Source of the DNA: Aureimonas jatrophae
GTDB lineage: Bacteria > Pseudomonadota > Alphaproteobacteria > Rhizobiales > Rhizobiaceae
Length of the DNA: 64,000 nucleotides
Reading direction: 5' to 3'
NCBI RefSeq assembly: GCF_900104035.1
Contig: NZ_FNIT01000001.1
Span: forward strand, 248,001 to 312,000
Shown in pieces: positions 41,348-50,594 of the stretch. Below the pieces are notes generated by a model that was given only the letters and a program-made list of their open reading frames with translations, made no database searches and was not told the DNA's origin. Both the position numbers and the translations under genes were made by a program. Numbering within the stretch: the stretch's first letter is position 1; every line of letters starts with the position of its first letter.

Positions 41348-42204
41348 CTCAGGTCCGCTTTCACGCCGAAGGAAGCCGCGCCAGCGTGACGCCCGTCTTC
41401 GACCGGCTCGACGCGCGTTTCGGCGAGGAGGGCGCTCCGGTCTCCATGGTGGAACTCGACGAAGCCGCCGACCGGCACGAGGTCTCCGTCTACTTCGAGG
41501 ATGGCGACGAGGTCGATGCGGACGCCGTGCACGCCGCGTTCGCGCCGCTCAGCCCCGCACGGGAGGACCTGCCGGACATCGACTGGATGGCGAGCGTCTT
41601 GGCGGATCTGAAACCCGTACGCGCGGGCCGCTTCCTCGTGCACGGCGCCCATGACCGACATCAGGTCCGGCCGCACGATCTGGCGATCGAGATCGAGGCG
41701 GGACAGGCCTTCGGGACCGGCCATCACGAGACAACCGCGGGCTGCCTGGAGATGGCGGGCCGGTTGATCGCCCGTCGTCGGCCCCGGCGCGTTCTGGACC
41801 TCGGCACCGGCAGTGCGGTTCTGGCGATCGGCGTCGCGAAGCTGGCCCGCATCGCCGTGACGGCGACCGATATCGATCCTGTGGCGGTCCGTGTCGCGGC
41901 GGCGAACGCTCGGCTCAACGGCGTTCACACGCTGGTGCGCACCAGCGTCGCGACGGGCTTGGAGGGAGGGGAGATCCGGGAGCGGGCTCCGTTCGACCTG
42001 ATCCTGGCCAATATCCTGGCGGGTCCGCTGATGCGCATGGCGCCGCAGATGGCGGCGGTGCTGACGCCGGGTGGGGACCTAGTCCTGTCGGGCATTCTGG
42101 CGCGCCAGCGCCGAGCGGTTCTGGCGGCCTATCGCGGGCAGGGGATCTACCACCGCGCGACGCTGTGGCGGGGCGACTGGGTGACGCTTCACCTGTCGCG
42201 CTGA
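41344..42204 (+). CDS. prmA: ribosomal protein L11 methyltransferase PrmA
   Basis: A 286-residue SAM enzyme that trimethylates ribosomal protein L11. The substrate-recognition N-terminus is followed by GQAFGTGHHETTAGCLEM, the SAM loop VLDLGTGSAVLAIGVAKLA, and DLILANILAGPLMRMAP with the NILA motif. The N-terminus is shorter and more divergent than in E. coli PrmA, as is usual in Alphaproteobacteria. It is translationally coupled to the SCO1 gene. Confidence 0.9.
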   Translation: MTQVRFHAEGSRASVTPVFDRLDARFGEEGAPVSMVELDEAADRHEVSVYFEDGDEVDADAVHAAFAPLSPAREDLPDIDWMASVLADLKPVRAGRFLVHGAHDRHQVRPHDLAIEIEAGQAFGTGHHETTAGCLEMAGRLIARRRPRRVLDLGTGSAVLAIGVAKLARIAVTATDIDPVAVRVAAANARLNGVHTLVRTSVATGLEGGEIRERAPFDLILANILAGPLMRMAPQMAAVLTPGGDLVLSGILARQRRAVLAAYRGQGIYHRATLWRGDWVTLHLSR

Positions 42205-42207
42205 CGG

Positions 42208-42232
42208 CGCCCGCGCAGAGCGCGGGCGTTTC
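42208..42232 (+). terminator. terminator after prmA
   Basis: A perfect 9-bp stem (CGCCCGCGC, loop AGA, GCGCGGGCG) is followed by TTTCC, starting four bases after the prmA stop. Confidence 0.7.
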
Positions 42233-42249
42233 CGGTCGAGGCCGCTGCC

Positions 42250-42459
42250 TCAGAAGCGCTGGGGCGCCGAGGCCTCGAAGCGCGAACTTGCGAGCGTGCT
42301 GGCGAGATTGACCGACTCGATGTCGAGCATCATCAGCCGACCCGTGCCATGCATCGAGCGAGCCGACGGACGCGACCGGTCGCCGGTCACGGGACGGCGC
42401 ACCGGAGCGCGCAGGTGAGAGGAGACGTAGCCGAAACGTTCGGTGCGGGCGGACAACAT
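42250..42459 (-). CDS. small hypothetical protein
   Basis: A possible 69-residue basic protein beginning MLSARTERFGYVSSHLRAPV and ending SSRFEASAPQRF. It has no membrane segment or known motif. A weak GAGAA lies ahead of the ATG. The frame extends upstream to 42567, but that part looks random. It occupies an otherwise empty 447-base stretch (42205-42651). The rest of that stretch (42460-42651) is A+T-richer, with no other feature I can support. I do not recognise the protein. Confidence 0.35.
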   Translation of the reverse strand: MLSARTERFGYVSSHLRAPVRRPVTGDRSRPSARSMHGTGRLMMLDIESVNLASTLASSRFEASAPQRF

Positions 42460-42651
42460 GGAATTCTCGGGCCTTTCGGGATTTTCACAGCTCCCGAGCC
42501 AAATATGATGCACTGCAGCAGGATCAGCTACCCATCCCGCTGCATAGGTTGTCTTCGCCCCATGCACGGCAATCGAGCTGTATTGTTCATGATTTCTTCA
42601 TGAACACGCAGGGCGTCGGGCCGAGCCCGACCCCGCATGACCGGCCGACCG

Positions 42652-43131
42652 TCAGGCCGAGCCGCGCCCTTCGCGTTCGCGAACGAAGTTCATCGTCACA
42701 TCCATCGCGTGGAGCGACTGCTGGATTTCTCGCTCCTGCTCCTGAAGGATCTTGCGCTGCTCCTCCATGCGCGACAGCGCGAACTCGATCTGCTTCCGTT
42801 CGCCGTTCGGCTGATAGTAGATCTCGATGATCTGCTTGGCCTCGGTCAACGAAAAGCCGAGGATCTTGCAGATCAGGACGAGACGCAGCCGCATGCGGTC
42901 GCGCCGCGAGTAGAGACGCGTCGTACCGCGCCGCTCCGGCGACAGAAGGCCGCGATCCTCATAGAAACGAAGCGTCCGCAGCGTGACGCCGAACTCTCGT
43001 GCCAGGTCGCCGATGCGATAGGTCTCGCGCTCGTCGACCCCTTCGGTCCCGATCGAGAGGCCGAGCAGCTGCTCGATCCCGACGCGGTTCTCCTCCTCGT
43101 CTGCGCGTTCGGCGTCGTTCGATTCTGTCAT
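42652..43131 (-). CDS. MerR-family transcriptional regulator
   Basis: A 159-residue regulator. The MerR DNA-binding domain spans about 35-105 (ETYRIGDLAREFGVTLRTLRFYEDRGLLSPERRGTTRLYSRRD). A helical C-terminal dimerisation region follows (FALSRMEEQRKILQEQEREIQQSLHAM). There is no cysteine cluster, so metal sensing is not indicated. I set the start at 43131 (MTESNDAERA). The frame extends upstream, but without a family-like sequence. It is divergent from the PodJ-like gene across 263 bases containing a GANTC site at 43196-43200. Confidence 0.88.
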   Translation of the reverse strand: MTESNDAERADEEENRVGIEQLLGLSIGTEGVDERETYRIGDLAREFGVTLRTLRFYEDRGLLSPERRGTTRLYSRRDRMRLRLVLICKILGFSLTEAKQIIEIYYQPNGERKQIEFALSRMEEQRKILQEQEREIQQSLHAMDVTMNFVREREGRGSA

Positions 43132-43394
43132 GTCATGCCACGCATTGACGCAGGCTGCGCCATTCGAGGGTTTCGCGGACGTCGCCCGGCCGAGCGAATC
43201 CGTCGCAATAGGAAACAATTTGGGTCGACTTCTCAAGTCCGGACAAACCGAGGGGTGGTTCGTCAATCCAGCTTCAATCCCGCTTGTCTTTCTATTCCGT
43301 TACCGAAATCCACCGACACGACCTGTCGGCATGGAGAACGGCGGCGAGACGGACAGCTCGGCCACCGGACAACACACGACGTCAGGGGCGGGCA

Positions 43395-46300
43395 ATGTCG
43401 CGACAGGATGCGCAGGTGCAGAAGCGAACAGGGGACGCCGGACAGGGAACCGAGAATTCCTTCGCCTCGCTCAGCAAGACGTTGGAAGATCTGGAAGCGC
43501 GCCTGACGCGCTTGTCGAGCTCGCCGAGCCGCCGCGCTGCCGAACCGGCTGCCGCCGGGCCCGTGCGGGCGGCGGTGCCTACCGCCGATGTCGCGCTCCC
43601 GACCCAAGCCGAGTTCACGCTGGAAACGCCGGCGCCCACGCCCAGCGACCGCCTTCGCGCGATGACGCAGGCCCGCCGCTCCCGCAGCGCGCTGTCCACG
43701 GAAGCCTCGCCTCTCGCCATGGAGCGCCAGCGCCTGGCGGCCGCGCTCCAGGAGCCGGCCAAAGCGGCCGAGCCGGCGCGACGCGTCCGGACCTCGGCGC
43801 AGGCCGCCGAGGAGATGCGCCTTCAGAACGAGACGCTCGCGCTGGTTCGCGATCTGGCGGGCGAGGTCGGCCAGTTGCGCTCGGAGGTCGGCTCCCAGCC
43901 GGCCGCGCTGGATAGCCGCTTCGAGGAACTGCGCACGTCCTTCGTGGAACTGAAGCGCATGATCGGTGCTCGCGAGGGGGCCGACCGCATCGGGGCCGAG
44001 ATCTACGAGATCATGGAGGCGCTGACCGAACTCACCGCGGGCACAGCGGACCAGGGCTCGCTCGACGCCCTGCGTGCCGAGGTCGATCAGATTTCCGGCC
44101 TTGTCGGCCAGATGGCACGCGAAGAGTCCCTGGAGGCGGTGCAGCGTCGTTGGGACGAGTTCGAGTCGCGCATCGGCGACCGGATCGAGCTCGACAACCA
44201 GGCCAAGCGTGATCTGCGGGTCGAGCTGGAGCGTCTGCGCGGCTCGCTTCGCTCGCTCGCCACCGAGGAGCAGATCCTCGCCGTCCAGCAGCGCTGGGAC
44301 GAGTTCGAGTCGCGCTATCTCGAGACGGCCCGTGTCCAGACCGAGGAGACGCTGACGCGCTTCCTGCGCGACGAGCTCGGCACACTGCGCGACAAGCTCG
44401 ACGACGTCGTCGCGCAGACCGGCGAGGCGGCCATCGCCGCCCGCATCGAGGCCGCCTCGGAGCGGACCCGCGAGGCGCTGGAAGCCAGCGTCGAGCGCCT
44501 GTCGGATCGGATGGGCGAGATCGAGCTGACGCTCGCAAGCCTGCCCGAACTGCTGCAGGTCGACCGCATGGAAGCGCGTATCCAGGCGCTTGCCGAGGGC
44601 GTGGAAGCGTTGACGCGCGAGGTCCGCGACCCCGATCTCGATCGCTTCGCGATCGTCGAGGAGCGGTTGGACGATATCTCGGCGGCGCTTCTGGTCGCCA
44701 CCACGACCGAGCGTCGCGTCGAGATCGACATGGCGCCGGTGGAGCGCATCGAGGCTCGCGTCGCCGAACTCACCGCGCGGGTCGACAGCTTCGTCGAGGC
44801 CGGCCACGCCGACATCCTGTCCACGCAGATCGCGGTTCTCACCGAGCGCATCGAGGGCATGGGCGCCCGTCCCGCCAGCGACGAGGAGATCGTGCGGCGC
44901 ATCGACCGCCTGTCGGAGCGCGTCGAGACCCTGTTCCGCTCCGTCGCTCCGCCGATCGATACGGCGCTGTGGGAGGAGCGGCTCGCCACCATGGCCGCGC
45001 GCCTCGAAGAAACGGCGGCTGGTCACGGAATGGATGCCGAGGCGGTCCGTGCGCTCGAGGTGCAGATCCAGCGCCTCGCCGAACTTCTGGGCGACTCGGC
45101 GCTTCTGTCGGGGTCCGACGGCGAGATGTCGCGCCGCCTGGATGCGGTGGAGCAGCAGCTCGGCGAAAGCCGCGAGGCGGTCCTGATCGCCGCGCGTACC
45201 GCCGCCGAGGAGGCCGTTCGCCGCATGCAGGAGGAGGGGCTCCGTCGGGAGACCGCCTATGTTCAGGAACTCGCCCAGGATCTGCGCAACCTCGAGGCGC
45301 TGAGCCGCGACAGCGACGAGCGGACCTTCGGCGTCTTCGATGCGGTCCACTCGACGCTGACCAAGATTGCCGAGCGTCTGACCTCGATCGAGGCCGAGAT
45401 GCGGGCCGAGGGTGCGCCGCCGGTGCTGCGCGAGGCCACGCGAGCCGAGGCCGACGACGCCCGCCGCATCGAATGGGCGGCCGCTCGCGTCGCGGTCGGC
45501 ACCGGGGTCGCCGAGGCGAGCGAGCCGAAGGGGTTGCGCGCCGCGATCAACCGGCGCCTTGCACGCCGCACGCCGCCGGCCGTCCGTCCGGCCGAGGTCG
45601 AACCACGCGTCGAGCCCGAGGTCGTCTCCGCCGCAGCGCCCGCGCCGGTCGAGACCGCCGAGACGCTTCCGCCGCCCGCCGAACTCGATGCGCCTGCGCT
45701 TGACACCACCGACATGGTGATGCGCGAGGCCAATCGCCCGCTCGAGCCCGGTTCGGGAACGCCTGATATCGCCGCGCTTCTGGAGCGGGTGCGCCTGCAG
45801 CAACGGGGCCTCGAGCCGGCGAGCCCGGAGCCGGCCGCCAAGGCCGACTTCATCGCCGCGGCCCGCAAGGCGGCCATGGCCGCGGCCGCCGAAGCCGAGG
45901 CGCTGCGCGAGCGCGACCGGCAGGAGCCGAGCGACGGCAAGGCCGCTTCGCGCCGCAGCCGCAAGCCGATCCTGATGGCGGTGGGCGCCGTGCTCATGGC
46001 GCTGATGGCGATCCCGCTTGGGCAGCGCTATCTCGAGAACAACGCGGCCGCGGTCGCCGAGGCCGTCGACGAGGCGCCGGTCCTGGCGTCCTCCGACGCG
46101 AACGAGCTGGGCGCCGCGGGCGGTCCCGCCGACAGCCTGACGGTCGCGAGCGTGCCGCCGCACGAGGAGGTTCCCGCGGCACCGTCTGAGGCGCCGCCCG
46201 AGGCGGTGGCCGAGGCCGAAGCTCCCGTAGCGGAGACGGTTCCGCAGGCCGAGGCGGTCGCGCAGGCCGTTCCCGAGGCATCGCCCGTCGAGGACGCCGC

Positions 46301-47288
46301 CGCAGCGGCGGACGTGTCGGAGCCGGCGGCCGTCGCGGACGTGGCCGCCGCGCCGCCCGCGCCGATGGCGGATGCCGACCTTCTGACGCTGGCCGCACAG
46401 CGCTTGCCGGCGACGGCTCAAGGGGCGCTGCCCGCGCTTCCTGCCGGCGTGGATGCGCCCAAGCTCGTCGAAGCGGTTCAGCGCAACGAGCCGATGGCTC
46501 TCTTCGAGGTCGGGCTGCGGCTGATGGAAGGGCGCAACGGGCCGGCCAATCCGGCGGGCGCGATCGACTGGTTCGGTCAGTCCGCCGCGCGCGGCTTCGC
46601 GCCCGCCCAGTACAGCCTCGGCACGCTCTTCGAGAAGGGCAACGGCGCGACGCGCGATACCGTGGCCGCCAGCCAGTGGTACCGGCTCGCCGCGGACCAG
46701 GGCAACGTGCGCGCCATGCACAACCTCGCCGTTCTCTATGCCACCGGCATCGACGGTCGTTCCGATCCGGCGGCCGCCGCGCAATGGTTCGAGAAGGCCG
46801 CCGCCCACGGCATGCGCGACAGCCAGTACAATCTCGGCATCCTCTATGCTCGCGGCTCGGGCGTCGATCAGGACCTCGCGCAGTCCTACCGCTGGTTCTC
46901 GATCGTCGGCGCGGCCGGCGACAAGGACGCGCAGGACAAGAAGGTCGAGGTCGCCAAGAGTCTGTCGCCCGAGCAGAAGTCGCAGATCGACGCGGAGGTG
47001 GCCGCCTGGAAGCCGCTGCCGCGCTCCGAGGAGGCCAACACGGTTCGCGTACCGGCCGATTGGAGCGTCAGCGAGGGTCGGACGGCCTCGGTCGACATGA
47101 CCCGCGCGATCCGTAACGTGCAGGCCATCCTCGGCAAGCTCGGCTACGATGCCGGCACGCCGGACGGCGTGGTGGGTGCGCGGACCGAGGCGGCGATCCG
47201 TCAGTTCCAGTCGAAGTCCGGTCTGGAGGCGACGGGCCGCATCGACGAGCCGCTGATCCGGGCGCTTCTGGAGCGCAAGGACGCCTGA
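43395..47288 (+). CDS. podJ: PodJ-like polar localisation protein with Sel1 repeats and peptidoglycan-binding domain
   Basis: A 1297-residue bitopic protein. Residues 1-750 are largely coiled coil (many repeats of the form LDDISAALL, ARVAELTARVDS, QRWDEFESR). A Pro/Ala-rich part and one membrane helix (about 857-877, KPILMAVGAVLMALMAIPLG) follow. The periplasmic part has an Ala/Pro/Glu linker, three to four Sel1 repeats (about 1030-1200, including GLRLMEGRNGPANPAGAIDWFGQSAARGFAPAQYSLGTLFEKG) and a PG_binding_1 domain at the end. This order matches PodJ, which organises the new cell pole in Caulobacter and rhizobia. The symbol is by architecture, not by close identity. Confidence 0.82.
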   Translation: MSRQDAQVQKRTGDAGQGTENSFASLSKTLEDLEARLTRLSSSPSRRAAEPAAAGPVRAAVPTADVALPTQAEFTLETPAPTPSDRLRAMTQARRSRSALSTEASPLAMERQRLAAALQEPAKAAEPARRVRTSAQAAEEMRLQNETLALVRDLAGEVGQLRSEVGSQPAALDSRFEELRTSFVELKRMIGAREGADRIGAEIYEIMEALTELTAGTADQGSLDALRAEVDQISGLVGQMAREESLEAVQRRWDEFESRIGDRIELDNQAKRDLRVELERLRGSLRSLATEEQILAVQQRWDEFESRYLETARVQTEETLTRFLRDELGTLRDKLDDVVAQTGEAAIAARIEAASERTREALEASVERLSDRMGEIELTLASLPELLQVDRMEARIQALAEGVEALTREVRDPDLDRFAIVEERLDDISAALLVATTTERRVEIDMAPVERIEARVAELTARVDSFVEAGHADILSTQIAVLTERIEGMGARPASDEEIVRRIDRLSERVETLFRSVAPPIDTALWEERLATMAARLEETAAGHGMDAEAVRALEVQIQRLAELLGDSALLSGSDGEMSRRLDAVEQQLGESREAVLIAARTAAEEAVRRMQEEGLRRETAYVQELAQDLRNLEALSRDSDERTFGVFDAVHSTLTKIAERLTSIEAEMRAEGAPPVLREATRAEADDARRIEWAAARVAVGTGVAEASEPKGLRAAINRRLARRTPPAVRPAEVEPRVEPEVVSAAAPAPVETAETLPPPAELDAPALDTTDMVMREANRPLEPGSGTPDIAALLERVRLQQRGLEPASPEPAAKADFIAAARKAAMAAAAEAEALRERDRQEPSDGKAASRRSRKPILMAVGAVLMALMAIPLGQRYLENNAAAVAEAVDEAPVLASSDANELGAAGGPADSLTVASVPPHEEVPAAPSEAPPEAVAEAEAPVAETVPQAEAVAQAVPEASPVEDAAAAADVSEPAAVADVAAAPPAPMADADLLTLAAQRLPATAQGALPALPAGVDAPKLVEAVQRNEPMALFEVGLRLMEGRNGPANPAGAIDWFGQSAARGFAPAQYSLGTLFEKGNGATRDTVAASQWYRLAADQGNVRAMHNLAVLYATGIDGRSDPAAAAQWFEKAAAHGMRDSQYNLGILYARGSGVDQDLAQSYRWFSIVGAAGDKDAQDKKVEVAKSLSPEQKSQIDAEVAAWKPLPRSEEANTVRVPADWSVSEGRTASVDMTRAIRNVQAILGKLGYDAGTPDGVVGARTEAAIRQFQSKSGLEATGRIDEPLIRALLERKDA

Positions 47289-47316
47289 TCGGCGCGCAGG
47301 ATGGTTTGACTTGGGA

Positions 47317-47351
47317 AAGGGGTTCGGGCCATGTCGGTCCGGGCCCCTTCT
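47317..47351 (+). terminator. probable terminator after podJ
   Basis: A 14-bp stem with three G-T pairs is formed by AAGGGGTTCGGGCC and GGTCCGGGCCCCTT around the loop ATGTC, and is followed by CTTGC. It lies 28 bases after the stop. Confidence 0.6.
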
Positions 47352-47379
47352 TGCATCGCACAACGTCGAGAGTTGCGGC

Positions 47380-48306
47380 GTGCTGCTCTATCTTCCGATC
47401 GCGGAAATCTCGGTCAACGTCTTCGTGATCGTCGCCATGGGTGCGGCGGTCGGCTTCCTGTCGGGCCTGTTCGGGGTCGGCGGCGGCTTCCTGATCACGC
47501 CGCTCCTGATCTTCTACAACATTCCGCCCGCCGTGGCGGTCGCGACCGGCGCGAACCAGGTGATCGCCGCGTCCTTCTCGGGCGCGCTCGCGCACTACAA
47601 GCGCGGCACGGTGGACCTGAAGCTGGCGGCGGTCCTGATCGCCGGCGGTATCGTCGGGTCGGCGATCGGCGTGTGGATCTACACGCTCCTGCGACGGATC
47701 GGGCAGCTCGATCTGGCGGTGTCGATCCTCTACGTCCTGCTGCTCGGGACCGTGGGCGGGCTGATGCTCGCCGAAAGCGTCCAGGCCATGCGCCGCGTGA
47801 AGGGCGGCGGCTCGGGCGAGGTGCGCCGGGGCCATCACAACTGGGTTCACCGGCTGCCGCTCAAGCTGCGCTTCAAGCGCTCCAAGCTCTACGTGTCGGC
47901 GCTGCCCGTGCTCGGCCTGGGCGCGGCGATCGGCATCCTCGGCTCGGTGATGGGCGTCGGCGGCGGGTTCATCCTCGTTCCCGCGATGATCTACCTTCTG
48001 CGCGTTCCGACCAGCGTCGTGATCGGCACCTCGCTCGTCCAGATCATGGCGACCGCCGCGATCACCACCATTCTCCAAGCCGCGACCAACGAGACGGTCG
48101 ACGTCGTGCTGGCCTTCCTTCTGATGCTGGGAGGCGTCGTCGGTGCACAATTCGGCGCACAGGCGGGCGGCAAGCTGCGCGGTGAGCAGTTGCGCGCGCT
48201 TCTGGCGCTTCTCGTGCTGATGGTGGCCGCTCGTCTCCTCGTGGAACTCGCGGTGGTGCCGGGCGACATTTTCTCGATCGCCCTGCCGAACGGGGGCGAG
48301 GGGTGA
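47380..48306 (+). CDS. TauE/SafE-family sulfite or organosulfur exporter
   Basis: A 308-residue membrane protein with about eight helices and two copies of the family signature: FLSGLFGVGGGFLITPLLIFYNIPP and GILGSVMGVGGGFILVPAMIYLL. The start is taken as the GTG at 47380 (VLLYLPIAEISVNVF), which matches how alphaproteobacterial members begin. The longer frame upstream lies in the terminator. The family exports sulfite, sulfoacetate or related anions. It overlaps the next gene by four bases. Confidence 0.88.
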   Translation: MLLYLPIAEISVNVFVIVAMGAAVGFLSGLFGVGGGFLITPLLIFYNIPPAVAVATGANQVIAASFSGALAHYKRGTVDLKLAAVLIAGGIVGSAIGVWIYTLLRRIGQLDLAVSILYVLLLGTVGGLMLAESVQAMRRVKGGGSGEVRRGHHNWVHRLPLKLRFKRSKLYVSALPVLGLGAAIGILGSVMGVGGGFILVPAMIYLLRVPTSVVIGTSLVQIMATAAITTILQAATNETVDVVLAFLLMLGGVVGAQFGAQAGGKLRGEQLRALLALLVLMVAARLLVELAVVPGDIFSIALPNGGEG

Positions 48307-49121
48307 GGGCGGGGCTGGCAGCGATGGCCGCGGTGGCGCTGGCGCTCCTCGCGGGACCGGCGAATGCTCAGCCGGCCGACACCGCGCCGCGCGCCGAGCA
48401 GCCGCTGCAAACCGAAACCTTCGAGATCGGCCTGTCCACCGAGACGATCGCCGTGGGCGCGAACTTCGGCGGCGCGCGGCTCGTCGTCTTCGGCGCGCTC
48501 GACAATGCCGACCAGCGGCTCCTGCGCCAAGGGCGATACGACATCGCGGTGATCCTGGAAGGGCCGCGCCGCGACCTCGTCGTGCGCGAGAAGAGCCGCG
48601 TCTTCGGCATTTGGATCAACAGCCGGTCGGAGCGCTTCCGTGCCGTTCCGCAATCCTATTCTGCGGCCGCGACGCGGCCGCTGCGCGACATCGCATCCGC
48701 CGAAACGCTGCGCCAGTTCGGCATCGGCATCGAGAACCTCGCCTTCTCGCCGCTGCGGCCGCCCACCGGGCTCCTGGACGAGCGCGCCGACTTTTCCGGA
48801 GCCCTCAGGCGTCTCAAGACGCAAAGCGGCCTGTTCGCGGACGAGGTCGGCACGGTCGAGTTCGTGAGCCCGACGCTGTTTCGCGCCAACCTCGTCCTGC
48901 CCGCCGACCTGCCGGTGGGCCGCCACGTCGCACGGGCCTTCCTGTTTCGTGAAGGCGTCTATCTTCGTGAGCGCGACGAGGATGTTTGGGTTCTGAAGAC
49001 CGGTATCGAGAGCCGTATCTCCGCCTTTGCCGCCGAGAACGGCGTCCTGTACGGCGTGCTCGCGGTATTCGTCGCCATTCTGACCGGCTGGCTCGGCCGG
49101 CTGGCCTTCAAACGGGATTAG
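48303..49121 (+). CDS. TIGR02186-family exported membrane protein
   Basis: A 272-residue protein with a signal peptide (1-22, ending GPANA), a mostly beta extracytoplasmic domain and a C-terminal membrane helix (about 245-265, GVLYGVLAVFVAILTGWLGRLAF). The start ETFEIGLSTETIAVGANFGGARLVVFGAL and VVREKSRVFGIWIN are characteristic of TIGR02186, a family regularly coupled to TauE/SafE transporters in Alphaproteobacteria. It starts at a GTG overlapping the transporter stop. The function is unknown, probably an accessory to the transporter. Confidence 0.85.
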   Translation: MRAGLAAMAAVALALLAGPANAQPADTAPRAEQPLQTETFEIGLSTETIAVGANFGGARLVVFGALDNADQRLLRQGRYDIAVILEGPRRDLVVREKSRVFGIWINSRSERFRAVPQSYSAAATRPLRDIASAETLRQFGIGIENLAFSPLRPPTGLLDERADFSGALRRLKTQSGLFADEVGTVEFVSPTLFRANLVLPADLPVGRHVARAFLFREGVYLRERDEDVWVLKTGIESRISAFAAENGVLYGVLAVFVAILTGWLGRLAFKRD

Positions 49122-49124
49122 CAG

Positions 49125-49619
49125 ATGCAAAAGGAAATCGACGACCGGCCGCGCCGCCCGCGCTCCGAACAGATGGTGCGCGCCGCCTGGATCCTCGGCC
49201 TGGGCGGCCTCATCCCGTTCGTGGTCGGCACGTTCCTCATCGTCACCAACAACGAGATGGTGGATCCGACCACGCTCTGGGGCGCGGTCTCCGCCTATGC
49301 CGCGGTGATCCTGTCGTTTCTCGGCGGCATCCGCTGGGGCGCGGCGCTGAACGAGACGGGGCGGCGCTCGCCCACCACCCTGGCGCTCTCGGTTCTGCCG
49401 TCCATCGCCGCCTGGGTGATCGTGCTCCTGCCGGCTCCCTGGAGTTTCGTGGGCTTTGCGGTCGCCTACACGGTTCAGGGCGTCTGGGACGTGACGGCGA
49501 TCCGGGAGGGGCGCATCGAGACGCCCTGGTTCGCCCAGCTGCGCGTCGTGCTGACCGTCGTCGTCGTTCTTTGCATGATCGCCGTCAGCATCGCCACCAA
49601 CCAGCCGCTGGCCTTCTGA
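49125..49619 (+). CDS. DUF3429 membrane protein
   Basis: A 164-residue protein with four to five membrane helices. LGLGGLIPFVVGTFLI, YAAVILSFLGGIRWGAAL and SVLPSIAAWVIVLLP are typical of the DUF3429 family. It lies three bases after the TIGR02186 gene and probably ends that operon. No function is known. Confidence 0.85.
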   Translation: MQKEIDDRPRRPRSEQMVRAAWILGLGGLIPFVVGTFLIVTNNEMVDPTTLWGAVSAYAAVILSFLGGIRWGAALNETGRRSPTTLALSVLPSIAAWVIVLLPAPWSFVGFAVAYTVQGVWDVTAIREGRIETPWFAQLRVVLTVVVVLCMIAVSIATNQPLAF

Positions 49620-49625
49620 ACGCGC

Positions 49626-50345
49626 TCAGCGCGGGCTCAGCATCCGGAACGGGATCGGGTAGATCCGCGCCGACCCGATCACCAGCGCGCGGGCGGCCTC
49701 GGCGTCGAACAGGCCGCCGAAGGCGCGGTCGAGGACGTTGAGACCGCCTGTCGTCACGCCGAAGCTCGGCATCACCATGCGGGCGCCGTCCGTCGCGAAG
49801 CATGCGCCCCGCACCGATCCGCCGCGCCCCGCGACGCGCGCCACCGGGTGAAGGTGGCCTGCGATCTCGCCGGCTCGCGGACCGGCCGTGGGCTCGTGGC
49901 GCAGCACGAACGGGCCGATCTCGACCTCCTCGGCCGCTCGGCCGCCCAGACCCTCGGGGGGCAGGGGATCGTGGTTGCCGATGATCCAGATCCAATCGCG
50001 CCCCTCGGTCAGGCCGCGCAGCTTGGCACGCAACGGCTCTGGCATGAGGCTCGCGCCGGCGCGATCGTGGAAGCTGTCGCCGAGCGCCACGACGCGGGCC
50101 GGGCGATAGCGCGCCAACGCGCCTTCAAGAAGGCCAAGCGTCGCCGAGGTATCGTAGGGCGGCAGGAAGGCACCGCGCCGAGCGAAGGCCGCGCCCTTTT
50201 CCAGGTGCAGATCCGAGACGACGAGCAGGTTCTCGTCGGGCGCGAAGACGACGCCGGACGGATCGCAGACGAGGCGTCCTCCGTTCAGAAGCGTCTCCAC
50301 GCCCTCGCACTCCGCCTGCCTGATCCGCCGCGCCAGACTGTTCAT
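49626..50345 (-). CDS. pdeM: ligase-associated DNA damage response endonuclease PdeM
   Basis: A 239-residue calcineurin-like metallophosphoesterase. Metal ligands appear in [33 protein letters not shown] and [11 protein letters not shown], the full DxH-GDxxHD-GNHD-GHxH set. This arrangement is typical of the PdeM family, which accompanies an ATP-dependent ligase, a DEXH helicase and an MBL exonuclease. The latter two occur at 53310 and 57616. It converges on the DUF3429 gene with six bases between the stops. Confidence 0.88.
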   Translation of the reverse strand: MNSLARRIRQAECEGVETLLNGGRLVCDPSGVVFAPDENLLVVSDLHLEKGAAFARRGAFLPPYDTSATLGLLEGALARYRPARVVALGDSFHDRAGASLMPEPLRAKLRGLTEGRDWIWIIGNHDPLPPEGLGGRAAEEVEIGPFVLRHEPTAGPRAGEIAGHLHPVARVAGRGGSVRGACFATDGARMVMPSFGVTTGGLNVLDRAFGGLFDAEAARALVIGSARIYPIPFRMLSPR

Positions 50346-50594
50346 GCCATTCGTTCCCGCCTCTCGTGAACCCTTGGAATCGTCTCGCAAGTCGTTTGGC
50401 AAGGCGTCCACAGGTCGCGCCCGCTTGCCTTGACGGTGAAACGCGGCGATAACGCGGTGCACAACGGACCCGGCCCACGCCGGGTGGCTATGCCGGGCGC
50501 CGATCCCCCGGCCAATCCAGACGACGCAGCTTCGCAAACGAGCCACCGCCCGACCTCCCGGCGGCGCGTCGTCCAGATCTCGTGTTTTTCGCTC

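Noticed and set aside
43263-47363. A 1366-codon open frame on the minus strand opposite the PodJ-like gene
   Set aside because: It is a shadow of the plus-strand gene in G+C-rich DNA. The translation is Arg/Gly/His-rich without any motif, while the plus strand has coherent Sel1, membrane and peptidoglycan-binding segments.
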